Positions 1-14,900 of a DNA stretch of 64,000 nucleotides are shown piece by piece. Made by a program: the position numbers and the translations under genes. The notes beneath the pieces are model-generated. The model made no database searches. It had not been told where the DNA came from and saw nothing but the letters and a program-made list of their open reading frames with translations. The DNA is from Lobulomyces angularis (taxonomy: Eukaryota; Chytridiomycota; Chytridiomycetes; Lobulomycetales; Lobulomycetaceae): NCBI GenBank assembly GCA_027604685.1, contig JADHYX010000035.1:29080-93079 (forward strand). The letters run 5' to 3'. The number at the start of each line of letters is the position of its first letter. Position 1 is the stretch's first letter.

Positions 1-1299
1 CAAATGCCAAAAAGCGTTCTCAATTAACCATAGCAGATCTAGTTCAAATAAATCTGACTGTTCTACGGTAAAGTCTTTAATATTTAATACAAATTTAAAT
101 AATTATTAAATTTGGTTTTAGCAAACAGGCATTAATTTAGTATTTGCCACTCACTCCAGAACTTCGAGTGTATCCTCCTCAAAAAGTATGAAGAATGCAT
201 CACCAAATTCAAAAAATACCGCCGAAACAGTAATAACTTCTAGTTAAAAACTTTTTAATCTTGTTTCATAGCAAACTGGAGCTAGCGAATCAAATTCCCA
301 ACCACATTCCAGTTCTCATTCCAGAAGTAACTCAAAAATACCAGTCCCTGTAAAACAGAATTCAGCTTCGACAGTTAAAAAAACCTCTACCACACAACAT
401 CAGAGACAAGATACCCCTGTTCCTTCCCAATTGAAATCAAATCAAAAGCTATTTACCGAAAAATTTTCTAGACCAACTTCCGCACCTACTAAAAGTACTT
501 TTAAATTTAATCCTAATGCTCCAAGTTTTTTTCCTAGTTCAATGAATTTCCAGCTCAGCAGGTAATATTCAGTTAATTAAAAGAATTTTTCAGATATATA
601 TATATTTCACACAGTCAAGCAGCTTGCTATCTAACTCAAGCACCATCCCAAAGACCACCCTTAATTTTACAAAGAAAAGCTGTAGCTCCAGCGAAGAAAA
701 ATCCTCTTAACAATCCAAATAGGGAAAGGTAAGCAATAACTTGATATTTTATATAAAAACTAAACTATATTAGTGCCTATTGTATTCCATCTTTTAGTGA
801 AGCCGCTTTTGTTCCTGGATTATTTTCTTTACCAAAAAGTTATGAAGCTTCTTTAAAACCTGCATTACCAGTTCAAAGATCTAGAGAATCAAGTCAAAAA
901 AAGGAAAAAAAGGCCACTTCTCCACTTCAAAAGCAAACTTCAACAAATTTAAAATCCCCAATCAATTCGGTTAGTTCTTCTCGTCCAACTAGTACCAGAA
1001 ATCAAGAAGCAGGGTATTCAAATAATATTTTTTATCTTATATATCTTATATTTTTAAGTCTTTCTCAAAAGCATTCGCAACAAATGATGAATAAGCCAAT
1101 CCCTTCTTCTCAGCAAAGGGAATCTCAATTTGATGGCAAAAATAAGCAAACGGCTGTAGTTTCTGCACAAAAAAACCAAAAGCTAGGGTCGTCTGAAAAC
1201 AAAAACGCTCACTCTTCATCAATAAAGTCTGCAATGTCGGTACCAGTAGTTCAAACAAATAAGTCTTCCTGTCCTTCCTCAGGAAAATCAAGAAAATAA
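1..1299 (+). CDS. Ser/Gln/Lys-rich low-complexity protein, 5' end outside window
   Basis: This is the 3' part of a gene of unknown function. An open frame runs from base 2 and continues in phase through five short introns: about 68-121, 229-273, 562-613, 730-798 and 1014-1058, each GT...AG. It ends at TAA 1297-1299. The product is basic and dominated by Ser, Thr, Lys, Gln and Pro, with many SS and SxS pairs, and no globular domain is apparent. It could be a disordered scaffold or a nucleic-acid or microtubule-associated protein, but nothing in the sequence decides this. The start codon lies before the window. Frame continuity across five introns makes a real gene likely. Confidence 0.7.
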
Positions 1300-2833
1300 A
1301 CTTTTCATTTCGTTTACTCTTACTTTATTAACAATACAATGTTTTTGAAAAATTTTTTTAATTCTATCTTCTCTCTTCCTTCAATATACTTCACTTAATT
1401 GTCTAATTATAAAAAGCAAGGTTTGTCACTTCTTATAAATATTTGCAAATCTTTTGTTTTAAATAAGAGAGAGTGAAAGTACGCTTCCATCTTTTTAATT
1501 ATTTGCTGTGATTTGCTGAGACAAAATTCATCAATATTGCCTTTTTTGTAGTTTATGTATTTAAATAAAAGTATTTAAGCAAACAAAAGTTTCTGTGAAG
1601 AGACATCGAGATTTTTGACAAGATTAATGAGTATAATAATAATAAAGTTCAAATAATTCATAAATCTGTTTTTTTGGAACCAAAGAAAATACAAAACAAA
1701 CTGGATGTTGAAACCCAAAAAAAAAATTTAAATTAGAATCCAAGTAGTAAATTTATATACTGCCTCATATGAAGACTCTTATAAAAAAATTAATAATTTT
1801 AACTGAAGAGCTTGGTAATTTTGTTGTTTTTGCTTACCTGTTTGATGATGGATGTGTTCCATCTCTAATAAATTGTAGGGTAAATTTCTAACCTTTCTTA
1901 TTTCATGATGTTCACAATTAAACTCTAATAAGGGACTAGATAAACTTTCTATTGTTGTTAAACGGTTTCCCAAATGGTTTCCCAAAAGAAACTTTTTTGA
2001 ATGTCATCGTACCAATAATTACATACAAAAAAATGCAAACCCTTAAAATTTTTTACATAAAAACAATCAATCAATAACAAAATGGAAAATTCACCCAGTG
2101 TTTTACTGGAATTTTGTTGTCAAAATCATCAAAAAAAAATTGAAAACTTAAGAAGTTTTTGTTGCAATTTCGCTGTAATGAGATCAAACAAGAAGAACTG
2201 AAAATTTTCCAATTTCTTTATTATCCATTGACTTTTCAACCAATTTGATACCAAAACTTGCAAATCTACCAGTAAGTTTAAACTATGTCTACTTTAATGA
2301 AGATATAATTATGTGCATCATTTACTTTACATTGAAGTGAATTTTTCATTACAAGTATATCAAGAAATTAGTAATTGCAAAAAATATTAAAAGGAGAAGG
2401 CAATATAGAAGTTAAGGCAATCAAAGCAATGCAAACAGGTGTATTTACTGGATTTGGATACCACAGCCACGATAGATTTGAAATATCTTGGTATGTAAGA
2501 GATTTGGATTTATGTAGTAATATGTGATTATGGAAGTCAAAAATAGTTTCTATATACGATTACCCAGTTTTATAACTTTAATTTAACTTATACAACACAA
2601 AAAAGGGAAAAATATTTAATTTTAATTTAAAATAATATATAAAATTTTAACTATTAAATTTAAAAGAGTAAAGTAACAAATTAATATTGAGTACCTATAA
2701 ATAAAAGTTAGTAAATTACAAATGATAATGTTAAACTATAAATATACAAGAAAAAAAAAAAAAAAATTAATACAATAGAATTACAAAAAAAAAAAAATAA
2801 TTATTATAAACAATAAAAAAATTAAATTATCAA
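1300..2833. other. Intergenic region with possible exon fragments
   Basis: AT-rich, homopolymer-rich DNA between two genes. Within it, 2081-2172 (+) is a short ATG-initiated frame. The stretch 2392-2526 (+) is an open frame of unusually protein-like composition containing FTGFGYHSHDRFEISW, followed by GTAAG-like bases. A GTAAGT donor consensus also occurs near 2271. These could be exons of a small unrecognised gene or a decayed one. I could not build a continuous model, so no CDS is called. Confidence 0.35.
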
Positions 2834-4286
2834 TTATTCTTCCAAATCCTGAAAACTTAACCTGGAATCGATCCTATTTGTTGTGCAGCTACCCTGCGAG
2901 GAGAAAGACCGCAACCTTAATTCTTTATTCTTTATTAGCCCCTTTAGCAATAATTCATCTTGGTCAATAAGTTCATCCTCACTGCATTCGTCAGAACCCA
3001 ATTCATTAAAATTTTTATTGTTTAAAAAATTATTTTTTAAAATCTGTAAATCTATTTGCAAGAAAAAAAAATTAAAAGAAAAAAAATATTCATTGGTTAC
3101 CTTCAAGAATTAAGCTCAGTTCCATGCATTCTAGTTCTATGAGTATGGTATCAAATAGTTGAATAAAAAAATTGATTTTATATCTATAAGTAAATTTAAA
3201 TGCATTATTTTTAATTATATATTGCTCAGCGTTGTTTTGTAATTTTATTTCATTAGACTCATCTGTATCAGTTAAGTTGCTAAAAGGCGGTGAAACATCT
3301 AGAGAGTTAATTGGAGAGGTTGATTCTTGGTGAAATTTAAATTTTATGAGTTGAATTAAGTCTAGTTGTTTTTTTTCTGTATTTTTCAATGGAGAATTTT
3401 GTACAAATTCAATCAGTAGCTGTTTCTAAAAAATAAATAAAATAAAATACATTAAATGAGAACTTCAGGGTAATACCAGAAACGCTTCATCCCACTGAAG
3501 TCTAAAACTTAAGCCTTTCACAACTTCTAAAATTTCAAATCTATCCCAACTTTTGGTTTTGTAATCTGCAGCAGGATAGCTATCCTTTTGTTCGACCTTG
3601 TTATCTTCAAAATTATCCTTTCCGAACCCTTTCACAATATTAAAACTTTTCGTGAAATTTAATAAGAATTTTGAAGTAGATTTTGCATTTTCTCCTATTA
3701 ACAAAACGTGAAGTAGGTCTAAAACTTTTTTCTTCTCAAATCTTTTATTAAATTCCGGTGTTTCGAGTAATGTGGATGAATTATCCTTGGTTTGAAAACC
3801 GTTGCAAATGCAATTAACCAACGCTCCAAATTTTTTACTTTCCAACTGGCAAAAAATAATTAATTTAATATAGTGCAATTAACAAAACAGTACCTTCCAA
3901 TGGTAAAACATTTTTAGAAGAAATTCAGAAACACTTGGTACGCTCCAACCACTGACTAACCATTTTACAGCAATGAAGACCTGCTTTGGATTGTTTTCAA
4001 AATTTTCTTCAAATATGTCTCTCTTGTAAGTGCAGATGTAACCAATATTTTCTTCACTTTTAATCCAGTTATAGAAGCTGGTGCCTAAATAAAAGTTTTT
4101 AGACTTTAATGCATTTTATAAAACAAATTCTTTACCATTTTGAGAATCCATTTTCTTCATAGCTTCATCTAATTCATTAATAGAGTTTGGTCGTGAAATG
4201 TTGTTGCACAGTGTGGATGGAATGAACTTCTGTGTAGAGTTTAGGTCTATTGTGGTAGGTTTACTTAAGTCTCTTATTCCAATCAT
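2834..4286 (-). CDS. Hypothetical protein, five exons
   Basis: Read on the minus strand, ATG at 4286 opens a frame that stays in phase through four short introns: about 4136-4087, 3893-3846, 3474-3426 and 3105-3056. It gives roughly 415 residues and stops at 2834. The start was chosen as the first Met after an in-frame break; an upstream exon cannot be excluded because an AG lies just before it. The protein is acidic towards the C-terminus (SDECSEDELIDQDEL) and mixed helical elsewhere. I see no membrane segment, signal peptide or recognisable domain. The middle part has repeated aromatic/Lys-rich helices of the kind seen in protein-interaction subunits, but no family can be named. Confidence 0.65.
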
Positions 4287-4930
4287 TTCAATCTAGCAAT
4301 GTAAAATTAACAAAAATTTTTTTAAAACAATTTTAAATTTCGATTTTCGCAATTTTTCTTGAGAAAATTTAACTTTGACCTATTTTTAAAAATTTGTGGT
4401 GTTTGTGGCTAAAATTTGTCCTATTTTTGAAGAGTCTTTTCTTTTCAAAAAAAGCGGAGAGTAAAGCCTGTAACTTAGTCTAAATAGTATTATTTACCTG
4501 TTATTCTTAATCAGGTGAGTAAGCACTTGTTTTAAATTACAACCTAAACTAATGTCCCTGCCAGAGATTTTTTAAAAGACTACCTTCATAGAACTTCATT
4601 GAAGTGCAAAAATAAGCTTCCAAAACCAGCTTTTAAAAAGCTGAAGCTAAAGCTTTTATGGTGCATATTTTAATTTTCGTTGTGTATTGTATATTTAGAA
4701 GCATAAACTATGGTCTTTCTTAGGAAAATGAAAAATTTTTAATTACAATAATTGCAAATTGAAATATGCATTATTGAATTGTCCAAATAATATTAATCAC
4801 CGCGTTGATAAATAATTATTACATATATATATTACTTAACGTACAATTTTTATGTTCATATTTTACTATTTTTATAAAAGTCACGACTAGTTACATACTG
4901 TGATTGGCAAAATAATTTTTAATAATTCTG
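4287..4930. promoter_or_regulatory. Divergent intergenic region
   Basis: About 640 bases between two divergently transcribed genes, so it should hold both promoters. It is AT-rich, with some ordinary-complexity sequence around 4,500-4,700. I see no clear TATA element, repeat or RNA gene. Confidence 0.4.
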
Positions 4931-7900
4931 ATGCTTACAGCCAAGTGGTTCATCGTCTTCCTTAATTTCAATTTTTTTCGTTTCTTCTTAAGCACTGTCA
5001 CTAATGATGTCAAGATTCTTGTTGTGAATGTTGAAAAAACTGAACAAGGTTTGGGTTTATTAAGTTGAACAAAAACTAATATATCTTTAATTTTAGAATT
5101 ATCCTACTTCAATCAACAAATTTATAATGGTTGTCAAAAAGCTAGCCTTTCCTCGTTTTCAAACTGTTCTATAAATCCTTCGTACGCTGACATATCCAAT
5201 CTTTCAACAATAATAAATAGTAAAATAAAACTTTACATTTTAATTATTTCCGTTTCACATAGGTACAGTACTAGATAACTCACAAATTGTATTTTCTGGA
5301 ATGGGAGTATATTACAATCTTTACGATAAACTACCTCAAAGGTAGAACTTTTTCCCAAGTGAATATTTTAATTAATATAATTTAAATGCTAGTTTTCCTG
5401 ATGCAAATTTCACTGTGATTGATTTAATCGATGGTTTACCAAGTGAGTATCCCAATTTAAGAACTGTTATATTTGCTGAGGAGGAAGCAGGGTATTTGGC
5501 AGGTGTGATTGCCGGATTGATGACAAACAGTCAAATTGTAGCAGAAATAATTTCTACTGCAACTCTACCTTATAAACGCTATTCAAATGGATTTAAACAA
5601 GGAGTTCTGGCAGTGTGCCCTAGATGTAATGTTATTAGGAAATTTAATCTGAATTCGAGTATCAATGCTTCAATTAATTTTGTTAAAGGTAATTCTACAT
5701 AATCTACTTAAATCTCCAAAAAACACAAATTCAAAATTCATTAAAATAGATTTGGCAAACAAATACAGTTTTGATATACTTTTTGGAGTAGGAGGGGATG
5801 GTTCAAGAGCTGCTATTGTAACACTAGCTTTCAAGCAAATGCTTAATTTTTTTTTATACACTCTTTTTCAATTAAAAGGTATGGGCAAGTCAAAATAACA
5901 TCAAAGTAATTGGAAGTGAAACTGATGAGAGTGGAACAACACTTAATTTCCCCAATAGAGAGACTAATCTTGGAAGTGTTGGTAATTAGTTTCTCCAAAT
6001 GGTGTATTTTAAGTTTACTATAATAGGTAAAAGACTAGACTTTGCATCTACAAAGTCTATTAAACAAGGCAGTACTGCATTCAAAAGTGGAATTGAGAGT
6101 AAAAAAATAAATCTTTTAGTTTCTAAAATTAAAATTTTTTAGTATGGGATTTGGACTTAGGTGGAATACAGTTAACTTCTTGCATACCGGAAACATGTCC
6201 TTTATATTCTGCAAAGACGATAAGATCCCGAAAAAACTCTATGAGTGACTGCACAACTACTGATTTTGTAAGAACAATAAGAAATTAAAAAAAAAGCATA
6301 ATATTTAAATAGGTTACAAAACAAACTTTCTTAAATGATATAACAAACTCTATTAGAAGTCATACAATAAATATTGGTGTAGACTTTGCTACTGGGGATT
6401 TGATGGAATTAAAAAAGCAAAAAAAAAATGAGTTCCAGTTATCTACACCGTTTGGAATTCGCCCATCTGAATTAAAAAGTTTTACATTTACAAAAGGCAC
6501 GGAAGAATTTTACCTATTTGGGGGTATAAACAACAATGGAGTTGTTGTTGGGGACCTGTATAAATTTAAATATTTGACATATGATTGGGATAAAGTAGTT
6601 TATAAAGATGATGAAAATAAACCACAAGCTCGATACAACCATGGTGCTGTATATTTCGAATCATCACTGATAATTTTGTACTTTTTTTGTCAAAATTTGA
6701 TGCATTAAAAGTTTTTAAATTAATTAGTGGTGGACAATCCGAAAAAAACGAAACTCTTTGTGATTTTTGGATTTTTAATGAAGACCAAGAGACTTGGAAG
6801 CATTTAAATCTATCATCTCAACTTTGTTTGCATTCTTTTGGCTTTCAGCTTGTAAATGAAACAATATATTTGTTTGGTGGTAATTTTTTTTATTTGTAAA
6901 AAAGCAGTTAATAGTTCTTGCTAGGTATGAACAGCAATTTTGAAGAAAGTGATATGTTATTAAGTATCAATATAAAGAAATTAAATGCGAGATCATCCAT
7001 AACAGTGAAAGTTGTGGAAACTGAAGGTTTACAACCTCCTGCATTGAGTGATCCTTTTTTTTCTGTTCTAAACAGCACTTTAATTTTATATGGTATTTTT
7101 TTATTAAAAAATAAAAATTTTTTTATTGTCTTTCACTGTAATGTAATAGGTGGAACTAATAAGGAAAATTATCAAGACTTGTTATACTTTTTTGATATAG
7201 GCAAGTGAACTTTAAAAACTAAAATCTTTAATAAATATTTTTTAATTAATAGCTACCAGTAAATGGGAAATTATTATACCAACTGGAGTTAACCCACAAG
7301 GAAGGGCTAAGGGAAAAATGTTAACTATTGATTATAGAGTTTTAATAATAGGAGGCTTCAATGCTACAGGCTCTCTGCAAAGTACAGTACTTTATGATAG
7401 CATTAAGAACAGATGGGATTACGAAGTACACAAATATTTAAATATTTCTTTCTCAATTTTTTTTTTGGCAATTTTTTAAAGAATACGAATAAATTACCCA
7501 CACCATTAGACAGTTTTGATGCTTTTGTGTACAGACAAAAAAAGACTTCTTGTCTATGTATGCATATTTTTTATTTTTATTTTAATTTTTTTTTTTTTGA
7601 TATCAGTTGTTGATATTTTCAGTTTATGCCCATATGAAGATTTACCTCAAATAATGGTAATTTAAACAAAATGTCTCTATATGAAAAATTTTCAAAAATT
7701 AATTTAGATATATGGAGGAAGCAACAACAACATTCTTTCGAATGAATTACTAATTTATAGATTGGAAAATAGTATTGAAAATATTTTAATTTGTAAGAGA
7801 GGATTTTATAGCACAATAGATGCTTTTAATCGACCAATCTGCACCGAATGTCCTTCTGGGATGTATAACACTCTAGGGGATAACATCTGTAGACCTTGTC

Positions 7901-10166
7901 CAGAATATGGTAAAGTCGATGAGAATCCCTGAAGGTTAACAAATTTTATAAGGTATTTGTGATGAAGGTGCAGACAAAGTTTATGCAGCATTGAACTCCT
8001 GGCAAGATAGTTTTAGTTATAAAAATTCAACCCCACAAATTTTTCCTTGCAAGACTGGTAATTTATTCAAAAATTATATCCCTTGGGTAACCGAAGTGCT
8101 TTTCTAAGGGACTTGCTGTCAAAAAAGTGATGGCTGTGATGTGAATTCGATGTGCACTGGTTCAGGGGTTACGCAAACGACAGGTCCATTGTGTAGCGAA
8201 TGTGTGGATTCCAGATATGCTATGTGGTCTGATAATTGTATTTATTGTGAAAATCCCAACACTTCTATTTACCTGTTTGGTAAAAAATAATTTTGATGAA
8301 TAATAAAAACTAAAACTCTGTACTGTTAAACTAGTTATTTTTTTGGTTGGATTCCTACTCATCCTGATTTTGGTTTTTGTTCCATATGTTGCGTCGTGTT
8401 ACAATGGATGGTTTACTTCGTAAGTTTTTAAATGCATTGAAGGAACGTTTTTTATTCCTGTCAAATTTTATTACAGAAACTGCATTTTTGTTTATCAAGT
8501 AATGGGATTGACTAGCCATTTGCCAGCTTCTGAGTTTATAAACACTTTATCAAATATCTGCAGTTTGGATTTCGAAACCATATTAAAAGTTATTAGTGGT
8601 CACACCAGCAATGATCACCGCATTTGTTTAGTAATAATTTTGATCAATATATATATAATTTTTATTTGAATTCTTATTCATTGTAATAATTGTCTTAAAC
8701 CTTTACTAATTTTTAGGGAAGGTATAACGGTGTTGAAAGAGCTGCGATAACCTTAATAATGGTCACCGTTTTTCTACTACAGTTTTTTTTTGTAATTAAA
8801 AAAATAATTTTATTTATGTTGCATTCACTTTTTAAAAATAACTTTTTTAGATATATTCTACTGCACATTTTTGGATTAAAACTAAGGAAAATGGAAATAA
8901 ATTTGTTTTAAAATTAAATAGATATATCCCAAAATATATAAACAATTTAAGGATTATCGATTATAGATTGGCAGCTATTCAAATTGGTAAAATGAAAAAA
9001 TATATTAAATATCAATTCCTTTTTCTTATTAGGTATGTTTCTTTACATCCCCTTGTCAAGTTCAGCGACACAATTGCTAAGTTGTCAAGCAATAATTTAT
9101 AATGGAAAAGAAATGTCGGTATTATCTAAGTTTCCTGATCAGTACGCACAATGCTGGGTAATTAAAAAGTTTATACCAAAAAATTAAATTTTGTTTCACA
9201 AAAGAGCTCAAAACATATACCCTATGTTGTATTAGCAACCATTGTTTTATTTTTTTTAGTGATTATAGTACCGGGAATATTAATTTATAAATTTATGGTC
9301 GTTAAAGCACACTTAAAAACAGGTTTTTTAAAATTTTGTAGTCTTTTTACCTATTTTCTTATTTATGAATGCCCTTTTTCTTTAGAAAGCATGTTTACTA
9401 GTCTTTCTCAGTCTTACGAAGATGATTGCTCATATGGCAGTATCGTGGAATATTTTGAAAGGATTGCATGTATAAAAATTCTTTGCACCTATTAAATAAT
9501 TTACTTTATCGTAGTCTCATTTGTTTTACTGTCAGAGGAAGAATATAAATGCTGGAGTATATTAATGATACTTCTGTTAATTTTATATTTACAAAAATTC
9601 AAAGCATACAAGGAGTGGAAAGAGTAAGAAATTTTTTATCATAAATTATTTTAATCAAGGTTAATTTAGAAACTTCACTAAGTTTATATTTTTGATATGT
9701 ATGATTGGAACTGCTGCTTTAGAAATAAATTTTAATAGAGTTTGCGTTAATAAAAAATGCAACAGGTAAATGGACAAAAAAGATTACTTAAACTTAATGT
9801 TAAAAATATGCCACCTGTAGCTTTTATTCAGATTTTTTTACCAAATGGCAAATTACTTTTTTTTTCTTTCCGACGTTTATAATCGCCTTGAGATTTGTTT
9901 TAAAAGTTAATGAAATACTGGGATTACATAAAAAAATTTATTTTTACTTTATATATCGTAAAACTAAAAAAATATCAGTTTTAGATGAAAAAATTGTTAA
10001 CTCAGACTACACGATGGAAAATTTACCAGCAAAAATCAAAGATAATGAAGGTTTAGAATTGAAACAAACGATTAACACAAACTTGGGTGAGGCAGAGATA
10101 TTAAATTGCGATATTGAAGATATAGTTTTTTGTTCAGTTAACTCATTGATCCACAAAGAATGGTAG
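4931..10166 (+). CDS. Multidomain membrane receptor: BMP-type binding domain, Kelch repeats, GCC2/GCC3 Cys repeats, ~7 TM
   Basis: A complete gene of about 28 exons and some 1,280 residues. ATG 4931 opens a hydrophobic signal sequence (WFIVFLNFNFFRFFLS). Next is a basic-membrane-protein (PF02608-type) ligand-binding domain. Its marks are the ...EEAGYLAGVIAGL motif near 5480, GVGGDGSRAAI near 5800 and VIGSETDESG near 5910. Kelch-like repeats follow (6480-7620; YLFGGINNNG, LFGG, VLIIGGFNATG). Then comes a Cys-rich GCC2/GCC3 ephrin-receptor-like repeat (CKRGFYST...CTECPSGMYN...CRPCPEYG, 7790-7912). From 8,330 there are about seven hydrophobic segments and a short charged cytoplasmic tail. Bacterial BMP proteins bind nucleosides or lipoproteins, and Dictyostelium Grl receptors carry a BMP-like domain. 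Here the membrane part resembles the multi-TM region that follows GCC repeats in protist proteins rather than a class C 7TM domain. One intron (from 7201) needs a GC donor. Role as a surface sensor is inference. Confidence 0.8.
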
Positions 10167-10496
10167 ATATTAGAAAAATTTGACAAAATGTATTTTATTG
10201 GGAGTCAAATGTATAACAATAAAATTAAAAATTAATATGTATAGTATTAGATTGCTATCATATCATGGGTATAATAATAAATATATGATTATATTTTTGA
10301 ATTGAAAAATTTGAGGTTGAGCTTATAGTTGACATACTAAAATTGCAAAAATAAGTAAACAAATAAGATTTTATGAAATAATTTATAAATCAAAAAAAAT
10401 TTCTTGAACTAGAAATAAAAAAAAAAAAAACAAAGTTATAACAACCTAGAGAAGAAAAAAAGATTATATAATAAAAAAAATATTAAAAAAATAAAT
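10167..10496. other. Convergent 3' intergenic region
   Basis: AT-rich spacer between the 3' ends of two convergent genes. It contains AATAAAA-type runs suitable as polyadenylation signals on both strands. Nothing else seen. Confidence 0.5.
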
Positions 10497-11943
<1,447 letters not shown>

Positions 11944-14900
11944 TTAAAATTTAAAATTTAAACTATCCAAAAACTCCCTTTTTTCTTTATTACCCAAGAG
12001 TTTAATGGCGGATATTACACCTTCTAAAGCACTAGAAGGATTTTCTAATATCAAACTTTTAACATTCTTTTGTAAGTTTAAGTTCTTTAATTGTGTGATT
12101 CTCAAATCAACATTTAGTCGCATTTCACTAAGCCACCTAACTACCTCAGTGTCTGATTTTGTGTATTCTTCTAGTGCCCCATCAATTTGTTCTTGAACTG
12201 GAGTTGTCATTCCGTTTGTTGATAATGGGGAGATTAGTGTTGGTGATGATGGTGATGAAAGGTTTTCATAAACGGAGGATGGAACTCTTTGATGTCTAAT
12301 ATCTTCAAAAAACCAACTGGACATCATTAGCTTTTGCTTTTCTCTGTTCAAAGTGGGATCTGCTTTTGTAATTTCCTTGAAGATTTCTTCTTCACTTATC
12401 CTTCTGAGTAATCTGGTATAAAAGAACTTCCTTGATTCACTCCAGTTTACTATTCTGTTTATAGCTCCTTTTGCTACCATTCGTTTTGGTCTTGATGAAA
12501 CAATAAATTAATATATTTAATTAAAAAAAAAAGTGTATATTTACCTATCATGAAGATCAGCGAACTGAATAGCTGCATTGTGATAAACAGGTAGCAGAGT
12601 TTTCTCACGTTGCTTTATGGAATTTTCCAACTTTAACTTCTCCTCTGGGGTAACATTAGGGTCTCTAAGTTTCACTTTTAAATTTCTGTAGGTCTCATCT
12701 AATCTTTCCATGGTAGCAAGCAATTGTGGTTTTCTAAATTTAATTTCCACCAAGCCTTCTGGTTCCAACACACCCCCTCTGGCATTACTTTCAGCATACA
12801 TTTCCATCATTTCTGGGTTAATTTTAGGATCCAAAACCACCCATGCCCCTCCACGAAGTTCACCGATTATATAAACAAAAACAGGTTGTTTGTAATCTAC
12901 TAGTGCGTCAACTATTTGGGCACCGTATTTTAACACTTCTTTATACATATCGTTCTGTCCACCAGAAAATCCTCTCCAGTTTGCAAATATAATTAATGGA
13001 AGTTGCTCCCCTTTATTAAAATCATTTATAGCTTGAGCAGTTTTAAAAGCTGAATTTGGATACCAAACTTGTCCTGCTTCTGGATTGACTTGCTCTGTTG
13101 ATTGTTCGTTAGCTGGATCTGCCGCTACAATAGTTTCCGTTGTTCTAGTTTCTACAGCAATTACTCCCATGGGGATACCGCCAAGTCTACCACGTCCAAC
13201 TACTACTCCTTTGGCCCATCCACCCAGTGTTTCGGTAAATGAACCTCTATCAAAGAAACCAGGGGTCCACTCATTCGTACTTTCCTCATGATATCCAGCC
13301 AAAAGGTTTCTAGGGTTGTAAGGACCCTCTGGTATCAAAGCATCAACATCTCTCTCAACACTGTCCGATGTGGGTCTGACTGGTAAAGGTGTACCTACAT
13401 TTTTTGGTACATATGATAACCAGTTTAAAATTTTTGAAACTCCTTCCATATCATTTTCAGCAACCAAGTGAGATACACCGTTTTTATACATGATCTGTGT
13501 TCCTCCCAGTTGCAGATTAGAAGAATATACTTCTCTACCTAAAACTTTATTTAGCGCGTTGGCACCTGTTAAAATAATTGGGGTATATTCCACTTGAATA
13601 GTTCGTTGACCAAGACGGACTAAATATGCTCCGATACCTAAAAATGAAAAGAATGTTTTTAAAAAAAAAAGTTTTATCTGAATAGATTTTACCAACTGAT
13701 CTACATGTCACAAGTGTTAAAGTAAAAATGTCATCGTAGGCTCTACTAGTTTCACCAGCTATCATGCCTGAACCTTGTAAATTTTCGACTCCAATACCAT
13801 GGACTTTACCAATAATTGCCTCTATTTTATAAACAATCTCTCCTTCTTTTTCTAAAATAATTTTTTCACAAACGCAACTCTTTTTCAATTCTCCCTCGTC
13901 CAAATTTAAACGTTTATAATCCTCTTGACTTATATATAAAAAGTCAACCCCTTTTTCAGGATGGTCGTTATCCAAAAATTTGATTTTAAACTTGTTTTTA
14001 ACTTCCTCAGCTAGACCAATTCTAGCACCTGAATTAGCTGATATGTATATTCTTGGGATTCCTTTTTTTCTTGCATACTCGGATGCCTTGTTAAATACCA
14101 GATCTTCGTCGGTACCAAACGAGCCAATATTGAATGTAACATCGTTGGCAATCACCATTATTTCTCTACCTTCCGGAAATGACGGTGTAAACATTTTTAG
14201 AATCCAGCAAACCATTCCTAAAAAATAATAATATAGAATAAAAAATTAAAAAATTTATTTTATTGTTTATACCACAATTGTTTAACCCAGGTTCTCTAAA
14301 GATAGGTGTAAGTTCACCATCTTTATTTAAACTTAATTCAGTTTTTTCTAAAATTATGTTTGGCGGTCTCATCATCGTTTCTTCTTCATAGAGTACCCTT
14401 TCCATAAAAAAAAAAGCGGCCCACGTTAAAAATAAAGTTAAAAAAAAACATTTAACTACCATTTTTTCTCTAAATTTCTTCTAAACAATTCTGGAAAGTC
14501 ATAAACATAAGTAGTTCCCATCAAGTGGGCTTTGTAGCGTTTAGGTTGAATACTTTCCTTTGTTAAGTACTTTATGTTAACGGGCTGTTTATGAAGTTGG
14601 CCAGGTGGTGATGAGATGGATACCAACTTGTTTACACCAAAGCTATCTCGAACTTCTTGATAAATTTCAACCCTAGTGACGTATCCAGTTGAACTTGAGA
14701 TCATAAATCTAATAGGTTTTGCACTTTGGGAACCTGAATGTCTCATAATAAATCTAACTTCTGCATTAGTTATTCTAAGTTTCCACAACCTTTTTCCATG
14801 TTTGTCAACCATTTCCTTTAAACAGTTTTCGATTGCCTTCAAGTCTAACTCAAAAGTAGGAATGAAGTTAATAAAAAGATGGTTGCAATCAGTGTTTGGA

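Noticed and set aside
8330..10166. Class C GPCR (metabotropic) 7TM domain
   Set aside because: The loop and TM motifs fit the membrane region that follows GCC2/GCC3 repeats in protist proteins better. The count of about seven spans alone is not enough.
12005..12196. Plus-strand frames inside ACC1 (also 13,085-13,291, 13,980-14,228, 14,676-15,005, 16,409-16,612)
   Set aside because: All are antisense to intact, conserved ACC coding sequence.
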